Below, in pieces: positions 22,154 to 31,899 of a stretch of DNA of 41,500 nt. The translations under genes were made by a program, and so were the position numbers. Location of the stretch: the NCBI RefSeq assembly GCF_016820555.1, contig NZ_JADHDW010000017.1, forward strand, positions 219-41,718. The letters run 5' to 3'. The stretch's first letter is position 1. Every line of letters begins with the position of its first letter. The notes under the pieces are model-generated. The model made no database searches, had not been told where the DNA came from, and worked only from the letters and a program-made list of their open reading frames with translations. This DNA is from Bacillus sp. REN10. Lineage in GTDB: Bacteria > Bacillota > Bacilli > Bacillales > Domibacillaceae.

Positions 22154-23503
22154 ATGCAAGATTCTGTTCGTTTAAAAAGGTCGTTAAGTTTATGGGCCAT
22201 TGTTATGTTAGGGGTAGGGTATATGACGCCAATGGTCGCGTTTGATACGTTTGGTATTGTTTCTGAAAAAACAAACGGACATGTACCGACTTCTTATATT
22301 ATTGCTTTACTAGGGATGTTATTTACCGCTGCGAGTTACGGCAAAATGGTGAAAGTATTTCCTGTCGCGGGGTCAGCTTACACCTACACTCAAAAGGCGA
22401 TTAATAAAAAACTTGGTTTTCTTGTTGGCTGGGCAGCTTTGCTCGACTATTTATTTTTGCCTATGGTGAATGCCCTTTTATCAAAAATATATTTATCAGC
22501 TTTGTTTCCGAATGTACCGGATTGGATCTGGGTTGTTGGGTTTGTAGCGATTGTGACGTTATTAAACTTGTTTAGTGTAAATTTAGCGGCAAACTTTAAT
22601 ACATTTCTTGTGATGTTTCAGTTTTTAGTTATTGCTATTTTTATTTTCTTAGTCGTTCGGGGATTATTAAGTGGTGAGGGAAATAGTGAAGTGTTTTCTT
22701 TCTTGCCATTTCTGGGCAGTGATATGGAAATGGGGTCTCTTGTGGCAGGAGCAACCATTCTTTGTTTTTCTTTCTTAGGGTTTGATGCTGTTACCACGTT
22801 GGCGGAAGAAACACCGGACGCTGTGAAAACGATTCCAAAAGCGATTTTTTTAACGGCATTAATTGGCGGTGTGTTGTTTACATCCGTTACGTACTTTACA
22901 CAAATGTATTTTCCAGATATGTCGAGATTTTCAGATCCGGAGGCTGCTTCTCCGGAAATTGCATTGTTTGTTGGAGGGAAACTATTCCAAGCATTCTTTT
23001 TAGCGGGTACATTAACTGGAACATTGGCTTCAGGATTAGCTTCCCATACAAGTGTTTCTCGTTTGTTATATGTAATGGGAAGAGATCAAGTAATTTCTGC
23101 GAAGTTTTTTGGATATATACACCCTAAATGGAGAACTCCCGCATTTAACGTCATTTTAGTAGGCTTGGTTTCGTTGATTGCTATTTTCCTAACGTTAGAA
23201 ACGGCGACATCATTGATTAACTTCGGGGCATTAATTGCCTTTACCTTTGTGAATTTAGCCGTTATTGCTCATTATGTAGTGAAGGAAAAGCGATATAAAA
23301 CATTTAAAGATATGGTTAGCAACTTAATTTTTCCAATCATTGGAGCTAGCATTGTGATGGTGTTGTGGGTGAATTTAAATGTTCATTCATTAATTTTAGG
23401 AATCTTATGGTCGATCTTTGGAATGATTTACTTAATGTATATCACTAATATGTTCCGTTCTCCAGTACCACAAATGCATATGGAAGAGGTACATGAATTA
23501 TAA
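22154..23503 (+). CDS. puuP: Putrescine importer, PuuP-like (APC family)
   Basis: A 449-residue amino acid-polyamine-organocation transporter with about 12 helices. The sequence follows E. coli PuuP closely from memory: [78 protein letters not shown] and [14 protein letters not shown]. PuuP is a proton-driven putrescine importer; cadaverine or GABA uptake is not excluded. RBS AGGAGGAATG precedes ATG 22154. It has its own sigma-54 promoter and terminator, so it is induced with the catabolic enzymes. Confidence 0.9.
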   Translation: MQDSVRLKRSLSLWAIVMLGVGYMTPMVAFDTFGIVSEKTNGHVPTSYIIALLGMLFTAASYGKMVKVFPVAGSAYTYTQKAINKKLGFLVGWAALLDYLFLPMVNALLSKIYLSALFPNVPDWIWVVGFVAIVTLLNLFSVNLAANFNTFLVMFQFLVIAIFIFLVVRGLLSGEGNSEVFSFLPFLGSDMEMGSLVAGATILCFSFLGFDAVTTLAEETPDAVKTIPKAIFLTALIGGVLFTSVTYFTQMYFPDMSRFSDPEAASPEIALFVGGKLFQAFFLAGTLTGTLASGLASHTSVSRLLYVMGRDQVISAKFFGYIHPKWRTPAFNVILVGLVSLIAIFLTLETATSLINFGALIAFTFVNLAVIAHYVVKEKRYKTFKDMVSNLIFPIIGASIVMVLWVNLNVHSLILGILWSIFGMIYLMYITNMFRSPVPQMHMEEVHEL

Positions 23504-23516
23504 AGATAAGTAACGC

Positions 23517-23581
23517 TGTCTCTTGCTAAGTATATAGATGTGAAAGCATCTGTATATAGTTGGCAAGAGACAATTTTTTTA
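23517..23581 (+). terminator. Terminator of puuP
   Basis: TGTCTCTTGC (23517-23526) pairs exactly with GCAAGAGACA (23563-23572), with inner pairing TATATAGATG/CATCTGTATATA, followed by TTTTTTT. Confidence 0.9.
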
Positions 23582-23747
23582 TGTTTCACGAATAAACCAA
23601 TAATGACTTATTACAGATTCATTTTGACTTATGCGAAAAATAATAGGCTATGCTTTTTTTCATAAACTCTATGAGAAAATGCTTTAAATAAAGGCTTTTA
23701 TCTTCATGATTTCAGCAAAAACCCCATGTTTTGTGGTTTCTAAAGGA

Positions 23748-23763
23748 TGGCACGGAAATTGCT
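23748..23763 (+). promoter_or_regulatory. Sigma-54 (-24/-12) promoter of the glutamate dehydrogenase gene
   Basis: TGGCACGGAAATTGCT is a perfect match to the consensus TGGCACGnnnnTTGCW. Start near 23774, 24 bp before the ATG. Confidence 0.9.
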
Positions 23764-23797
23764 TATTACTAAGTAATAAAAAAAATGAGGTGTCATG

Positions 23798-25090
23798 ATG
23801 GAAACAAAATCACAGGTTACAGAAGCAAAAGTACAAAAGTTGAAGGAGGAGAAAAATCCGCAATCAGAATTCCAAGCGATATTAAAGCAAGCAACGGATT
23901 TTCTTGGATATTCAGATGAGGTATTTGAGTTCTTCAAAGAGCCAATGAGATTTTTAGAAGTAAGCATTCCAGTGAAAATGGATAATGGAGTGACGCAAAT
24001 TTTTCGCGGCTACAGAGCGCAGCATAATGATGCTTGCGGACCAACAAAGGGCGGCATTCGCTTTCACCCGGAAGTTAATCCAGATGAAGTTAAAGCGCTT
24101 GCAGGTTGGATGAGTTTAAAATGTGGCGTGAACGGTTTACCGTATGGAGGAGCGAAAGGCGGGATTATTTGTGAACCGCGAAATATGAGTATGAATGAAC
24201 TAGAACGCTTAAGCCGCGGGTATGTGCGTGCTGTTAGTCAGCTTGTAGGTCCGACGAAAGATATTCCTGCTCCGGATATGTATACGAACTCACAAGTGAT
24301 GGCTTGGATGCTTGATGAATATGACCATATTAGAGAATTTGACTCACCAGGTTTCATTACAGGAAAACCGTTAGTGTTGGGCGGTTCAGAAGGGAGAGAA
24401 ACAGCTACTTCCAAAGGCGTATTGTATACACTGCAAATTATGAGTGAGATGAAAAATATGCCGCTTGAAGGGCTGAAGGTGATCGTTCAAGGATTTGGTA
24501 ACGTTGGCGGTTATTTAGCTTACTTTTTACATGAAATAGGCGTAAAGGTAGTAGGTATTTCAGATGCTTTAGGAGCCATTTATGATCCGGAAGGTCTTGA
24601 TGTTCCTTATTTACTTGAACGACGTGATTCATTTGGAATTGTTACAGGTTTATTTGACAACATTATCACCAACGAAGAACTACTAGAAAAAGAGTGTGAT
24701 GTGTTAATTCCAGCAGCGATTGGCGGGGTTATTACAGAAGAAAATGCCGATCGAATTAATTGTAAATTTATTGTAGAAGCAGCGAATGGTCCAACGACGA
24801 AAGAAGCCATTCAAATTCTTGATCAGCGTGGAATCCCAGTTGTTCCAGACATCTTAGCTAACTCTGGAGGCGTCATTGTTTCTTATTTTGAATGGTGTCA
24901 AAATAACCAAGGCTTTTATTGGACAAAAGAAGTCGTGGAAGAACGTTTAAAAGAAAAGATTCACGCAAGCTTTTTAAACATTCAGCAAACGTCTGAAAAC
25001 TTCGGTGTGTCCATGAAAATCGCAGCTTATATGGAAGGTATTCGTAAGATGGCCGAAGCTTCTCGTTTAAGAGGATGGATTAATTTTTAA
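23798..25090 (+). CDS. Glutamate dehydrogenase (GudB/RocG-type)
   Basis: A 430-residue hexameric-type GDH close to the B. subtilis GudB/RocG length. The dimer/substrate region holds GPTKGGIRFHPEVN and the catalytic-lysine motif LPYGGAKGG; the NAD-binding motif is VQGFGNVGGYLA. It oxidatively deaminates glutamate to 2-oxoglutarate and ammonia. Start ATG 23798 is seven nt from GAGG; a preceding ATG at 23795 is only four nt away. In context it regenerates 2-oxoglutarate, the amino acceptor of PatA and the co-substrate of GlaH. B. subtilis rocG is also sigma-54 driven (SigL/RocR), in the same style. Confidence 0.95.
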   Translation: METKSQVTEAKVQKLKEEKNPQSEFQAILKQATDFLGYSDEVFEFFKEPMRFLEVSIPVKMDNGVTQIFRGYRAQHNDACGPTKGGIRFHPEVNPDEVKALAGWMSLKCGVNGLPYGGAKGGIICEPRNMSMNELERLSRGYVRAVSQLVGPTKDIPAPDMYTNSQVMAWMLDEYDHIREFDSPGFITGKPLVLGGSEGRETATSKGVLYTLQIMSEMKNMPLEGLKVIVQGFGNVGGYLAYFLHEIGVKVVGISDALGAIYDPEGLDVPYLLERRDSFGIVTGLFDNIITNEELLEKECDVLIPAAIGGVITEENADRINCKFIVEAANGPTTKEAIQILDQRGIPVVPDILANSGGVIVSYFEWCQNNQGFYWTKEVVEERLKEKIHASFLNIQQTSENFGVSMKIAAYMEGIRKMAEASRLRGWINF

Positions 25091-25103
25091 GGTGCAAGTA
25101 TGA

Positions 25104-25256
25104 AGTAAGGAGAAGGCCTGCACTGTTATAGTCGCAAACTCGAAGGCAAAAGGGAAAAATGTGATTGGGGAATCATATAGCAAGAAGGCTGAAGGTAAAG
25201 CGGAAAGTTTGGCGGCAAAGTGTGAGGCCTTGGGCGGGATAGGGTCATTTATATAA
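25104..25256 (+). other. Open, protein-like but start-less stretch between gdh and the biotinyl-like gene
   Basis: The 183-bp gap after glutamate dehydrogenase holds one long open frame (25104-25256, about 50 codons, ending TAA). It is Lys/Glu/Ala/Gly-rich (VIGESYSKKAEGKAESLA) with no ATG; GTG at 25161 is possible but lacks a good ribosome binding site. AAGGCCT and AGGCCTT flank it and could pair. It might be a leader, a decayed gene, or chance. No terminator is visible between the dehydrogenase gene and the next gene. Confidence 0.25.
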
Positions 25257-25273
25257 GAAGGAGCTGAGTACAA

Positions 25274-25522
25274 ATGTTTGAGGAGATGATTACATATCCT
25301 TATCAAGGTGTTGTTCAGGAAGTTTTGATCAGCAAGGACGCAAGAATCTATGAATGGGAACCGCTATTTTTAATTAAAGACGAAACTGGTGAACTGGTTC
25401 CTGTAAAAATGGGCGTAAGCGGTGAAATTCAATCATTAGAAGTTGAAAAAGGAGATACAGTCATCCCTGGAATGGTACTCGCTTTCGTAAGAGAAGAACT
25501 TGTTATTAGCGCATGCGATTAA
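25274..25522 (+). CDS. Small biotinyl/lipoyl-barrel-like protein lacking the modification motif
   Basis: An 82-residue protein with the two half-repeats of a biotinyl/lipoyl domain: ITYPYQGVVQEVLISKDARI and VSGEIQSLEVEKGDTVIPG, typical of the GXVXEVLVXXGDXV barrel. At the hairpin where carriers show (E)MKM or a DKA lysine, it reads IKDETGELVPVKMG, so biotinylation or lipoylation cannot be assumed. It is not followed by a carboxylase or dehydrogenase partner. ATG 25274 follows GAAGGAGC. It lies between glutamate dehydrogenase and the sigma-54 activator, without a visible promoter of its own, so is probably co-transcribed with the dehydrogenase gene. Confidence 0.7.
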   Translation: MFEEMITYPYQGVVQEVLISKDARIYEWEPLFLIKDETGELVPVKMGVSGEIQSLEVEKGDTVIPGMVLAFVREELVISACD

Positions 25523-25534
25523 ATTAAATCTTTT

Positions 25535-25567
25535 AAAAAAGAAGATGGAGAGCCATCTTCTTTTTTT
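25535..25567 (+). terminator. Terminator after the biotinyl-like gene
   Basis: AAAAAAGAAGATGG (25535-25548) and CCATCTTCTTTTTT with an AGAG loop and T run. It ends the glutamate dehydrogenase operon. Confidence 0.9.
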
Positions 25568-25659
25568 AGGGTAATTATTTATATATTCGAAACAATTAAT
25601 ATTATGATAAAATTTTGTTAAAATAATAAGTGGGGAAAACAGGGAAGGGAGGAAGGTAC

Positions 25660-27780
25660 ATGTTTAATATTAATGAAGAAAAGGTAAAACCGCTGATCAC
25701 TCTTGCTATGGAAGATCAAACAAAGGACAATGACATTGATATTAGCAAAATAAAAGAGCCCTATGTATTTATTACGAAACAAAATGAATTAATCAGCTAT
25801 CTCCATTTAAAAAGCAATCGCTTAGCTGATAAAGGCCAAGTTAAATTTCAGACGTTAATGACTGAGGCTGTTTCCATCGATAAAGTATACCAAGTGAATC
25901 AAACGATTTCCTTACCGGTTATTTTCCAAGTGATCGGTGAGCCATTAACGATTATTCTTAATGAACAGGGGAAACCGATCGGGTATTTAAAACGAGAAGA
26001 ATTATTAGCAGAATTGTTTAAACAAGAAGACCAGAGTGTGAATTTAATTCAAACTTTGCTCACATCTATTCCAATGGGGATGTTTGTTGTTGATCGAGAG
26101 AAGATTATTATTAATTGTAATGATGCTGGGTTGAAAATGATCAAGTCTACTGCCGAAAAAGTAATGAATCAACCAGCTCAATCGATTTTTCATTCGGCGC
26201 ATATTGAAAGCGTATTCGCTACAGGAAAAACGATTTTAAATCAAGTGCAGTTAACAGATGAAATGGGCGTACTGCTAGATTATTGCCCTATCTTGAATCA
26301 AGATCAAGAGATCGAAGGAATGCTGATCGTCGTTCAAGATATCCCTAAAATTGAAGAAATGGCGATGGAAATAGAAGATATTAAAAATTTAAACACGGAT
26401 TTAAACGCCATTTTATCAACCATTTACGATGAAATATTAGTAGTAAATCACAAAGGGGAACTGATTCGCTACAGTGAAAATGTCGTTCCTGATTTTTGGG
26501 ATACGGATTTAAAAGAATTGCTTGGGAAGAATATTTCACAGCTAGAAGAACAGGGATTATTTAGCCCATCTGTTACGCGACTAGTGCTTGAGCGCAAGAA
26601 AAAAGTGTCGATTGTTCAAGAAACGAAAAATGGAAGAAAGGTGTTGGCGGTAGGGAATCCAGTCTTTAATGAAGAAGGAGAAATTGATCGGATTATCGTC
26701 GCCTCAAGGGACATTACGGAAACAACGAGATTAAAAAGCGAATTGAAGGAAATAAAGAAAATCTCTGAACAATATAAAAAAGAGTTAGATAGTTTTAAGA
26801 ATCAAGATCGCACAATGAAAAAGCTGATGTATCGCAGTCCAAAAATGGAAAAGATCGTTACACAAGTCAAGAAAATTGCGGAGTTCTCTTCGACCGTCTT
26901 GATTACTGGAGAATCAGGTTCGGGTAAAGAAGTGATTGCTCAGGCGATTCATCAGCTTGGAAGAAGATCGCATAAGCCATTTTTGAAATTGAACTGTGGA
27001 GCTATTCCAGAGAATTTGCTAGAAAGCGAGCTTTTCGGCTACGCGAAAGGGGCTTTCACAGGGGCGGATAAAGAAGGAAAAGACGGCTATTTTAAAATGG
27101 CAAATGAAGGCGTATTATTTCTTGATGAGATTGGTGAGATGCCCTTGCATTTGCAAGTGAAATTATTGAGGGTGCTTCAAGAGCAGGAGGTTATTCCTGT
27201 CGGAAGCACAGTTGCTGAAAAAGTAGACGTTCAAATTATTGCGGCAACCAATAAAAAGCTGGAAAAAATGGTGGAGCAAGGGACCTTTAGGGAAGATTTA
27301 TTTTATCGGCTGAATGTCATCCCTGTGCATATCCCTCCGTTAAGGGAGCGGACTGAGGACATTTCAGTATTGGCTTTTCATTTTCTGCAACAATTAAATG
27401 ATAAATATAACAAACACTTCCACTTAACACCTGATGCGGTGAATGTGTTAGAGTTTTATTCTTGGCCGGGGAATGTGCGTGAATTACAAAATATTATTGA
27501 AAGACTAGTCGTTTCCGCCGACGAATCCGCCATTGATGCTGAGTTTGTGAGCCAATTTCTCTCTTTAGGCTATGACTTTAAGAAATCAAAGCCAATCATC
27601 ACAAGAGTGATTCCTTTACAGGAAGCTTTAGATGATGTAGAAGAACAATTGATTACATTGGCGATGAAACAATATAAAACAACAACTAAGGCCGCAAAAG
27701 CTCTCGGAGTCAGCCAATCATCGGTGAGTCGCAAGTATCAAAAAATTATGGAGAAAAAAAATAACCTCCACGTTAACTAG
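25660..27780 (+). CDS. Sigma-54-dependent activator with CBS-like and PAS domains
   Basis: A 706-residue transcriptional activator: an N-terminal CBS-like region (about 20-130), one PAS domain (about 135-245, LLTSIPMGMFVVDREK), a second PAS (about 250-370), a coiled linker, a sigma-54 AAA+ domain with Walker A GESGSGKE (about 417-424) and GAFTGA (464-469), and a C-terminal helix-turn-helix (TKAAKALGVSQSSVSRKYQK). There is no receiver domain, so activity is probably set by a small-molecule ligand through the N-terminus, as in RocR/BkdR-type regulators. ATG 25660 follows GGGAGGAAGG. It lies amid three sigma-54 promoters (puuP, gdh, aldehyde dehydrogenase) and most likely drives them. Confidence 0.92.
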   Translation: MFNINEEKVKPLITLAMEDQTKDNDIDISKIKEPYVFITKQNELISYLHLKSNRLADKGQVKFQTLMTEAVSIDKVYQVNQTISLPVIFQVIGEPLTIILNEQGKPIGYLKREELLAELFKQEDQSVNLIQTLLTSIPMGMFVVDREKIIINCNDAGLKMIKSTAEKVMNQPAQSIFHSAHIESVFATGKTILNQVQLTDEMGVLLDYCPILNQDQEIEGMLIVVQDIPKIEEMAMEIEDIKNLNTDLNAILSTIYDEILVVNHKGELIRYSENVVPDFWDTDLKELLGKNISQLEEQGLFSPSVTRLVLERKKKVSIVQETKNGRKVLAVGNPVFNEEGEIDRIIVASRDITETTRLKSELKEIKKISEQYKKELDSFKNQDRTMKKLMYRSPKMEKIVTQVKKIAEFSSTVLITGESGSGKEVIAQAIHQLGRRSHKPFLKLNCGAIPENLLESELFGYAKGAFTGADKEGKDGYFKMANEGVLFLDEIGEMPLHLQVKLLRVLQEQEVIPVGSTVAEKVDVQIIAATNKKLEKMVEQGTFREDLFYRLNVIPVHIPPLRERTEDISVLAFHFLQQLNDKYNKHFHLTPDAVNVLEFYSWPGNVRELQNIIERLVVSADESAIDAEFVSQFLSLGYDFKKSKPIITRVIPLQEALDDVEEQLITLAMKQYKTTTKAAKALGVSQSSVSRKYQKIMEKKNNLHVN

Positions 27781-27826
27781 TATAGCAACATCATAGGCTG
27801 AAGAAAAATTTAAACTGTAATGATCT

Positions 27827-27874
27827 GCACATCCCATTGTTAGACATAACTAACAATGGGATGTGCGTTTTTTT
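27827..27874 (+). terminator. Terminator of the sigma-54 activator
   Basis: A perfect 16-bp stem (27827-27842 with 27851-27866) with an 8-nt loop, then TTTTTTT after one G. Confidence 0.92.
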
Positions 27875-28027
27875 GTGACGATATACTGATGTAGCTTTAT
27901 GCATAAAAACATACATTATTCATTTTTGAATAAAATGAGCCATGTTTATTTATCTAGGTCAGCTATGAAAAGTGAATAAATCTCTTAGCTATCACGTTTT
28001 TATAAAAAAAAACCAAATTTAGAAAAT

Positions 28028-28043
28028 TGGCACGATATTTGCA
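28028..28043 (+). promoter_or_regulatory. Sigma-54 (-24/-12) promoter of the patD-patA operon
   Basis: TGGCACGATATTTGCA is a perfect consensus match, with TT upstream. Start near 28054. A palindrome TTTATGCATAAA (27896-27907) lies about 120 bp upstream, in enhancer position. Confidence 0.93.
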
Positions 28044-28081
28044 ATATATAAGACAAGAAAACAAACAAAGGGGATGAGTAT

Positions 28082-29596
28082 ATGTTAGAGACACAAAAAG
28101 CAGGAATTACTAAAGGAGAAAAAACTCTTCAATTAAAAATGTATATTAATGGTGAGTGGAAAGATGGAAGCGATAACAAAACGCGCGAAGTAATCAATCC
28201 AGCGACTGGTGAAGTGATAGCTTACGCAGCGGAAGGAACTGTAGAAGATGCTAGACAAGCAATTGCTGTTGCTAAGGCAGCTTTTGAAAGCGGTATCTGG
28301 TCAGATCTTCCAACTGTAGAGCGCGCTGCTTATTTATACAAAATTGCAGATAAAATTGATGAAAAAGCGGAAGAACTAGCTCAACTTGAAACGATGAATA
28401 ACGGGAAACCTCTACGTGAAGCTGGATTTGATATGGCTGATGCAGCAGCGTGCTTTAGATATTATGCGGGTATGATTACACAGCCTGATGGTCAAACATA
28501 TCATGTAGCTGATCCCATGCAAGCGATGGTTGTTAGAGAACCTGTTGGTGTTTGCGGATTAATCGTTCCTTGGAATTTCCCTCTTTTAATGAGTGTATGG
28601 AAAATCGCTCCGGCTCTTGCGGCGGGTAACACGGTGGTCTTTAAACCATCTGAAGTAACACCAGTCACACCAACGAAATTAATGGAAATTATCGAAGAAG
28701 CAGGAGTGCCAAAAGGTGTTATGAATATGGTTCATGGGGCAGGACCTGTCGTAGGTAATGAAATTGCGGCTCATAAAGACGTGGATATGGTGTCATTTAC
28801 TGGGGGAACGAAAACAGGTAAGCATATTATGAAAACAGCAGCAGATACAATGAAGAAAATTTCATTGGAGCTTGGCGGGAAATCACCAAATATTATTTTT
28901 GCTGATGCGGACTTTGAAGTAGCGGTAGACTATGCGCTATTTGGCATTTATTGCGGTGCTGGTCAAGTATGTTCAGCAGGTTCGAGAATTTTAGTAGAAG
29001 ACAGTATTTATGATCAGTTTGTTGAACGTTTTGTTGAACGAGCGAAGCAAATTAAAGTGGGACCGGGGTTAGATGAAGAAACAGAAATGGGTCCATTAGT
29101 CAGCAAACAACATATGGAAAAAGTATTAGGTTATATCGAGATCGGCAAAGAAGAAGGCGCTCGCTTAGTTTGCGGTGGAGAGCGTTTAACTGAAAATGGA
29201 ATGGAGAATGGTTACTTTGTCGCTCCAACTGTTTTCGTGGATACAACACAAGATATGAGAATTGTTCAGGAAGAAATTTTTGGTCCAGTCGTAGCGATTC
29301 AAAAATTTAGCAGTGAAGAAGAGGCTATCCGTCTAGCAAATGGCACGGATTATGGTTTAGCTGGAGCGGTCTTTACGATCGATGGAGCGAAAGCAATGCG
29401 CGTCATTAAAAAGTTGCGTGCAGGAATTACATGGATCAACTCTTACCATCCAACATATAACGAAGCGCCATGGGGCGGATATAAACAAAGCGGCATTGGC
29501 CGAAGCTTAGGAACGTTCGGTCTAGAAGAATTCCAAGAAATTAAACAAATCAATATCAATATGCAAGTAGAAGAAACAGGCTGGTTTAAAAACTAA
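28082..29596 (+). CDS. Aldehyde dehydrogenase, probably aminoaldehyde-specific (PatD/PuuC-like)
   Basis: A 504-residue NAD(P)-dependent aldehyde dehydrogenase with catalytic Cys297 (GQVCSAGSR) and general base Glu263 (LELGGKSPN), and the PWNFPL active-site block. It would oxidise 4-aminobutanal to GABA or 5-aminopentanal to 5-aminovalerate; the specificity comes from the partner gene patA rather than from residues I can assign. Betaine-aldehyde or general aldehyde dehydrogenase is an alternative name by family. RBS GGGGATGAG precedes ATG 28082. It is separated from patA by 30 bp and shares its sigma-54 promoter. Confidence 0.88.
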   Translation: MLETQKAGITKGEKTLQLKMYINGEWKDGSDNKTREVINPATGEVIAYAAEGTVEDARQAIAVAKAAFESGIWSDLPTVERAAYLYKIADKIDEKAEELAQLETMNNGKPLREAGFDMADAAACFRYYAGMITQPDGQTYHVADPMQAMVVREPVGVCGLIVPWNFPLLMSVWKIAPALAAGNTVVFKPSEVTPVTPTKLMEIIEEAGVPKGVMNMVHGAGPVVGNEIAAHKDVDMVSFTGGTKTGKHIMKTAADTMKKISLELGGKSPNIIFADADFEVAVDYALFGIYCGAGQVCSAGSRILVEDSIYDQFVERFVERAKQIKVGPGLDEETEMGPLVSKQHMEKVLGYIEIGKEEGARLVCGGERLTENGMENGYFVAPTVFVDTTQDMRIVQEEIFGPVVAIQKFSSEEEAIRLANGTDYGLAGAVFTIDGAKAMRVIKKLRAGITWINSYHPTYNEAPWGGYKQSGIGRSLGTFGLEEFQEIKQININMQVEETGWFKN

Positions 29597-29605
29597 TAAC
29601 TTTAA

Positions 29606-30994
<1,389 letters not shown>

Positions 30995-31000
30995 TCGATC

Positions 31001-31037
31001 AAAATCGACCACTGGCTTTAGCGGGTGGTCGATTTTT
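31001..31037 (+). terminator. Terminator of patA
   Basis: AAAATCGACCAC (31001-31012) pairs with GTGGTCGATTTT (31025-31036), then T. Confidence 0.9.
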
Positions 31038-31124
31038 CCTGTTTATCGGAGGGAATGGAGCGATCAGTCAAAAGTTGTTTAAAATTAGTCGCTCGCTTCC
31101 CGGAAATTATTTTCACATAACAAA

Positions 31125-31160
31125 GAAAGCCCTCTTGTTACGCATAATAAGAGGGCTTTC
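31125..31160. terminator. Terminator of the SMR operon
   Basis: GAAAGCCCTCTT (31125-31136) and AAGAGGGCTTTC (31149-31160) are perfect complements. On the minus strand it follows the SMR gene stop; the T run there is short. Confidence 0.75.
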
Positions 31161-31164
31161 CTGA

Positions 31165-31479
31165 TTAAACTGTAAATCGCAATCCAGCGACGCCTAGCAA
31201 AATAAATATTAATGAGAATACTTGCAGTTTGTTTAATTTTTCTTTAAACCAGAATAGACTGACGAGAGTAATTCCGATCGTGCCGACCGCTGTCCATACA
31301 GCATAGGCGATACCTGCTGGCAATTCGAGCATGGCTTTGGATAAACAGAAGAAAGAGAAGAAAAATCCAACAACCATCACAATAATCGGCCATTTTCTCT
31401 TTCTGCCATCAACGTATTTCATGGCAATGGTCGCGATTACTTCTTCAATTCCGGATAATATTAACAAAGCCCAACTCAT
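31165..31479 (-). CDS. Small multidrug resistance (SMR) subunit
   Basis: A 104-residue protein with four predicted helices. The essential membrane glutamate region is GIEEVIATIAMKY (Glu12/13), and GIAYAVWTAVGTIG is the SMR helix-3 signature. It overlaps its partner gene by four bases, so the two are translationally coupled and likely form a heterodimer, as in YkkCD, EbrAB or YvdRS. SMR pairs export quaternary ammonium compounds or guanidinium; the substrate is undecided. The operon is controlled by the adjacent TetR protein. Confidence 0.88.
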   Translation of the reverse strand: MSWALLILSGIEEVIATIAMKYVDGRKRKWPIIVMVVGFFFSFFCLSKAMLELPAGIAYAVWTAVGTIGITLVSLFWFKEKLNKLQVFSLIFILLGVAGLRFTV

Positions 31480-31814
31480 GCCGATTCTCCTCCTGTCTGT
31501 TTATTATTTGTCCCAGTCCCCAACTTCATTCCGATCACGCCTAGCAGCAGCATCGCTAAAAAAATTAGTTGAGCAATGGAGAAAGGTTCTCCTAAATAAA
31601 TCCCCATCAAGTAGGTGCCAACCGTTCCAATTCCGACGAAAACGGTATAAGCTGCTGCCAATGGAATCGTTTTGTATGAATGGATTAGCATGATAAAGCT
31701 AATGGCGATAAGCGCGCATACAATAATCCAATCAAGTATCGAATCTGCATACTTGAGACCTGAAGCCCAAACAACTTCCAAAATACCTGCAGCAAAAACA
31801 ATTAACCAATTCAA
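31476..31814 (-). CDS. Small multidrug resistance subunit, Gdx/SugE-like
   Basis: A 112-residue four-helix protein. The N-terminal block NWLIVFAAGILEVVWASGLKY closely resembles the guanidinium exporter Gdx (SugE), with key Glu13 and the following Trp, and AAYTVFVGIGTVGTYLMG is the SMR helix-3 signature. TTG at 31814 is chosen because AGGAG is eight nt upstream and the product then begins at the Gdx-like MNWL; a GTG at 31823 abuts the ribosome binding site. First gene of the pair. Guanidinium export is an inference from the Gdx-like partner. Confidence 0.85.
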   Translation of the reverse strand: MNWLIVFAAGILEVVWASGLKYADSILDWIIVCALIAISFIMLIHSYKTIPLAAAYTVFVGIGTVGTYLMGIYLGEPFSIAQLIFLAMLLLGVIGMKLGTGTNNKQTGGESA

Positions 31815-31835
31815 TGTTAACACTCCTATTTTTTA

Positions 31836-31854
31836 ATGAATGACTGTCATTCAT
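31836..31854. promoter_or_regulatory. TetR operator at the SMR promoter
   Basis: ATGAATGAC-T-GTCATTCAT is a perfect 19-bp dyad 22 bp upstream of the SMR start. A 17-of-19 copy lies at the tetR promoter (32500-32518), which is strong evidence that one regulator binds both. Confidence 0.8.
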
Positions 31855-31899
31855 ATTTGTTACCAAAGAGACAGAGCTGCCTCATTTGCTGCTCTTTCA

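Noticed and set aside
25274-25522. Biotin carboxyl carrier protein
   Set aside because: No MKM biotinylation motif and no carboxylase genes nearby.
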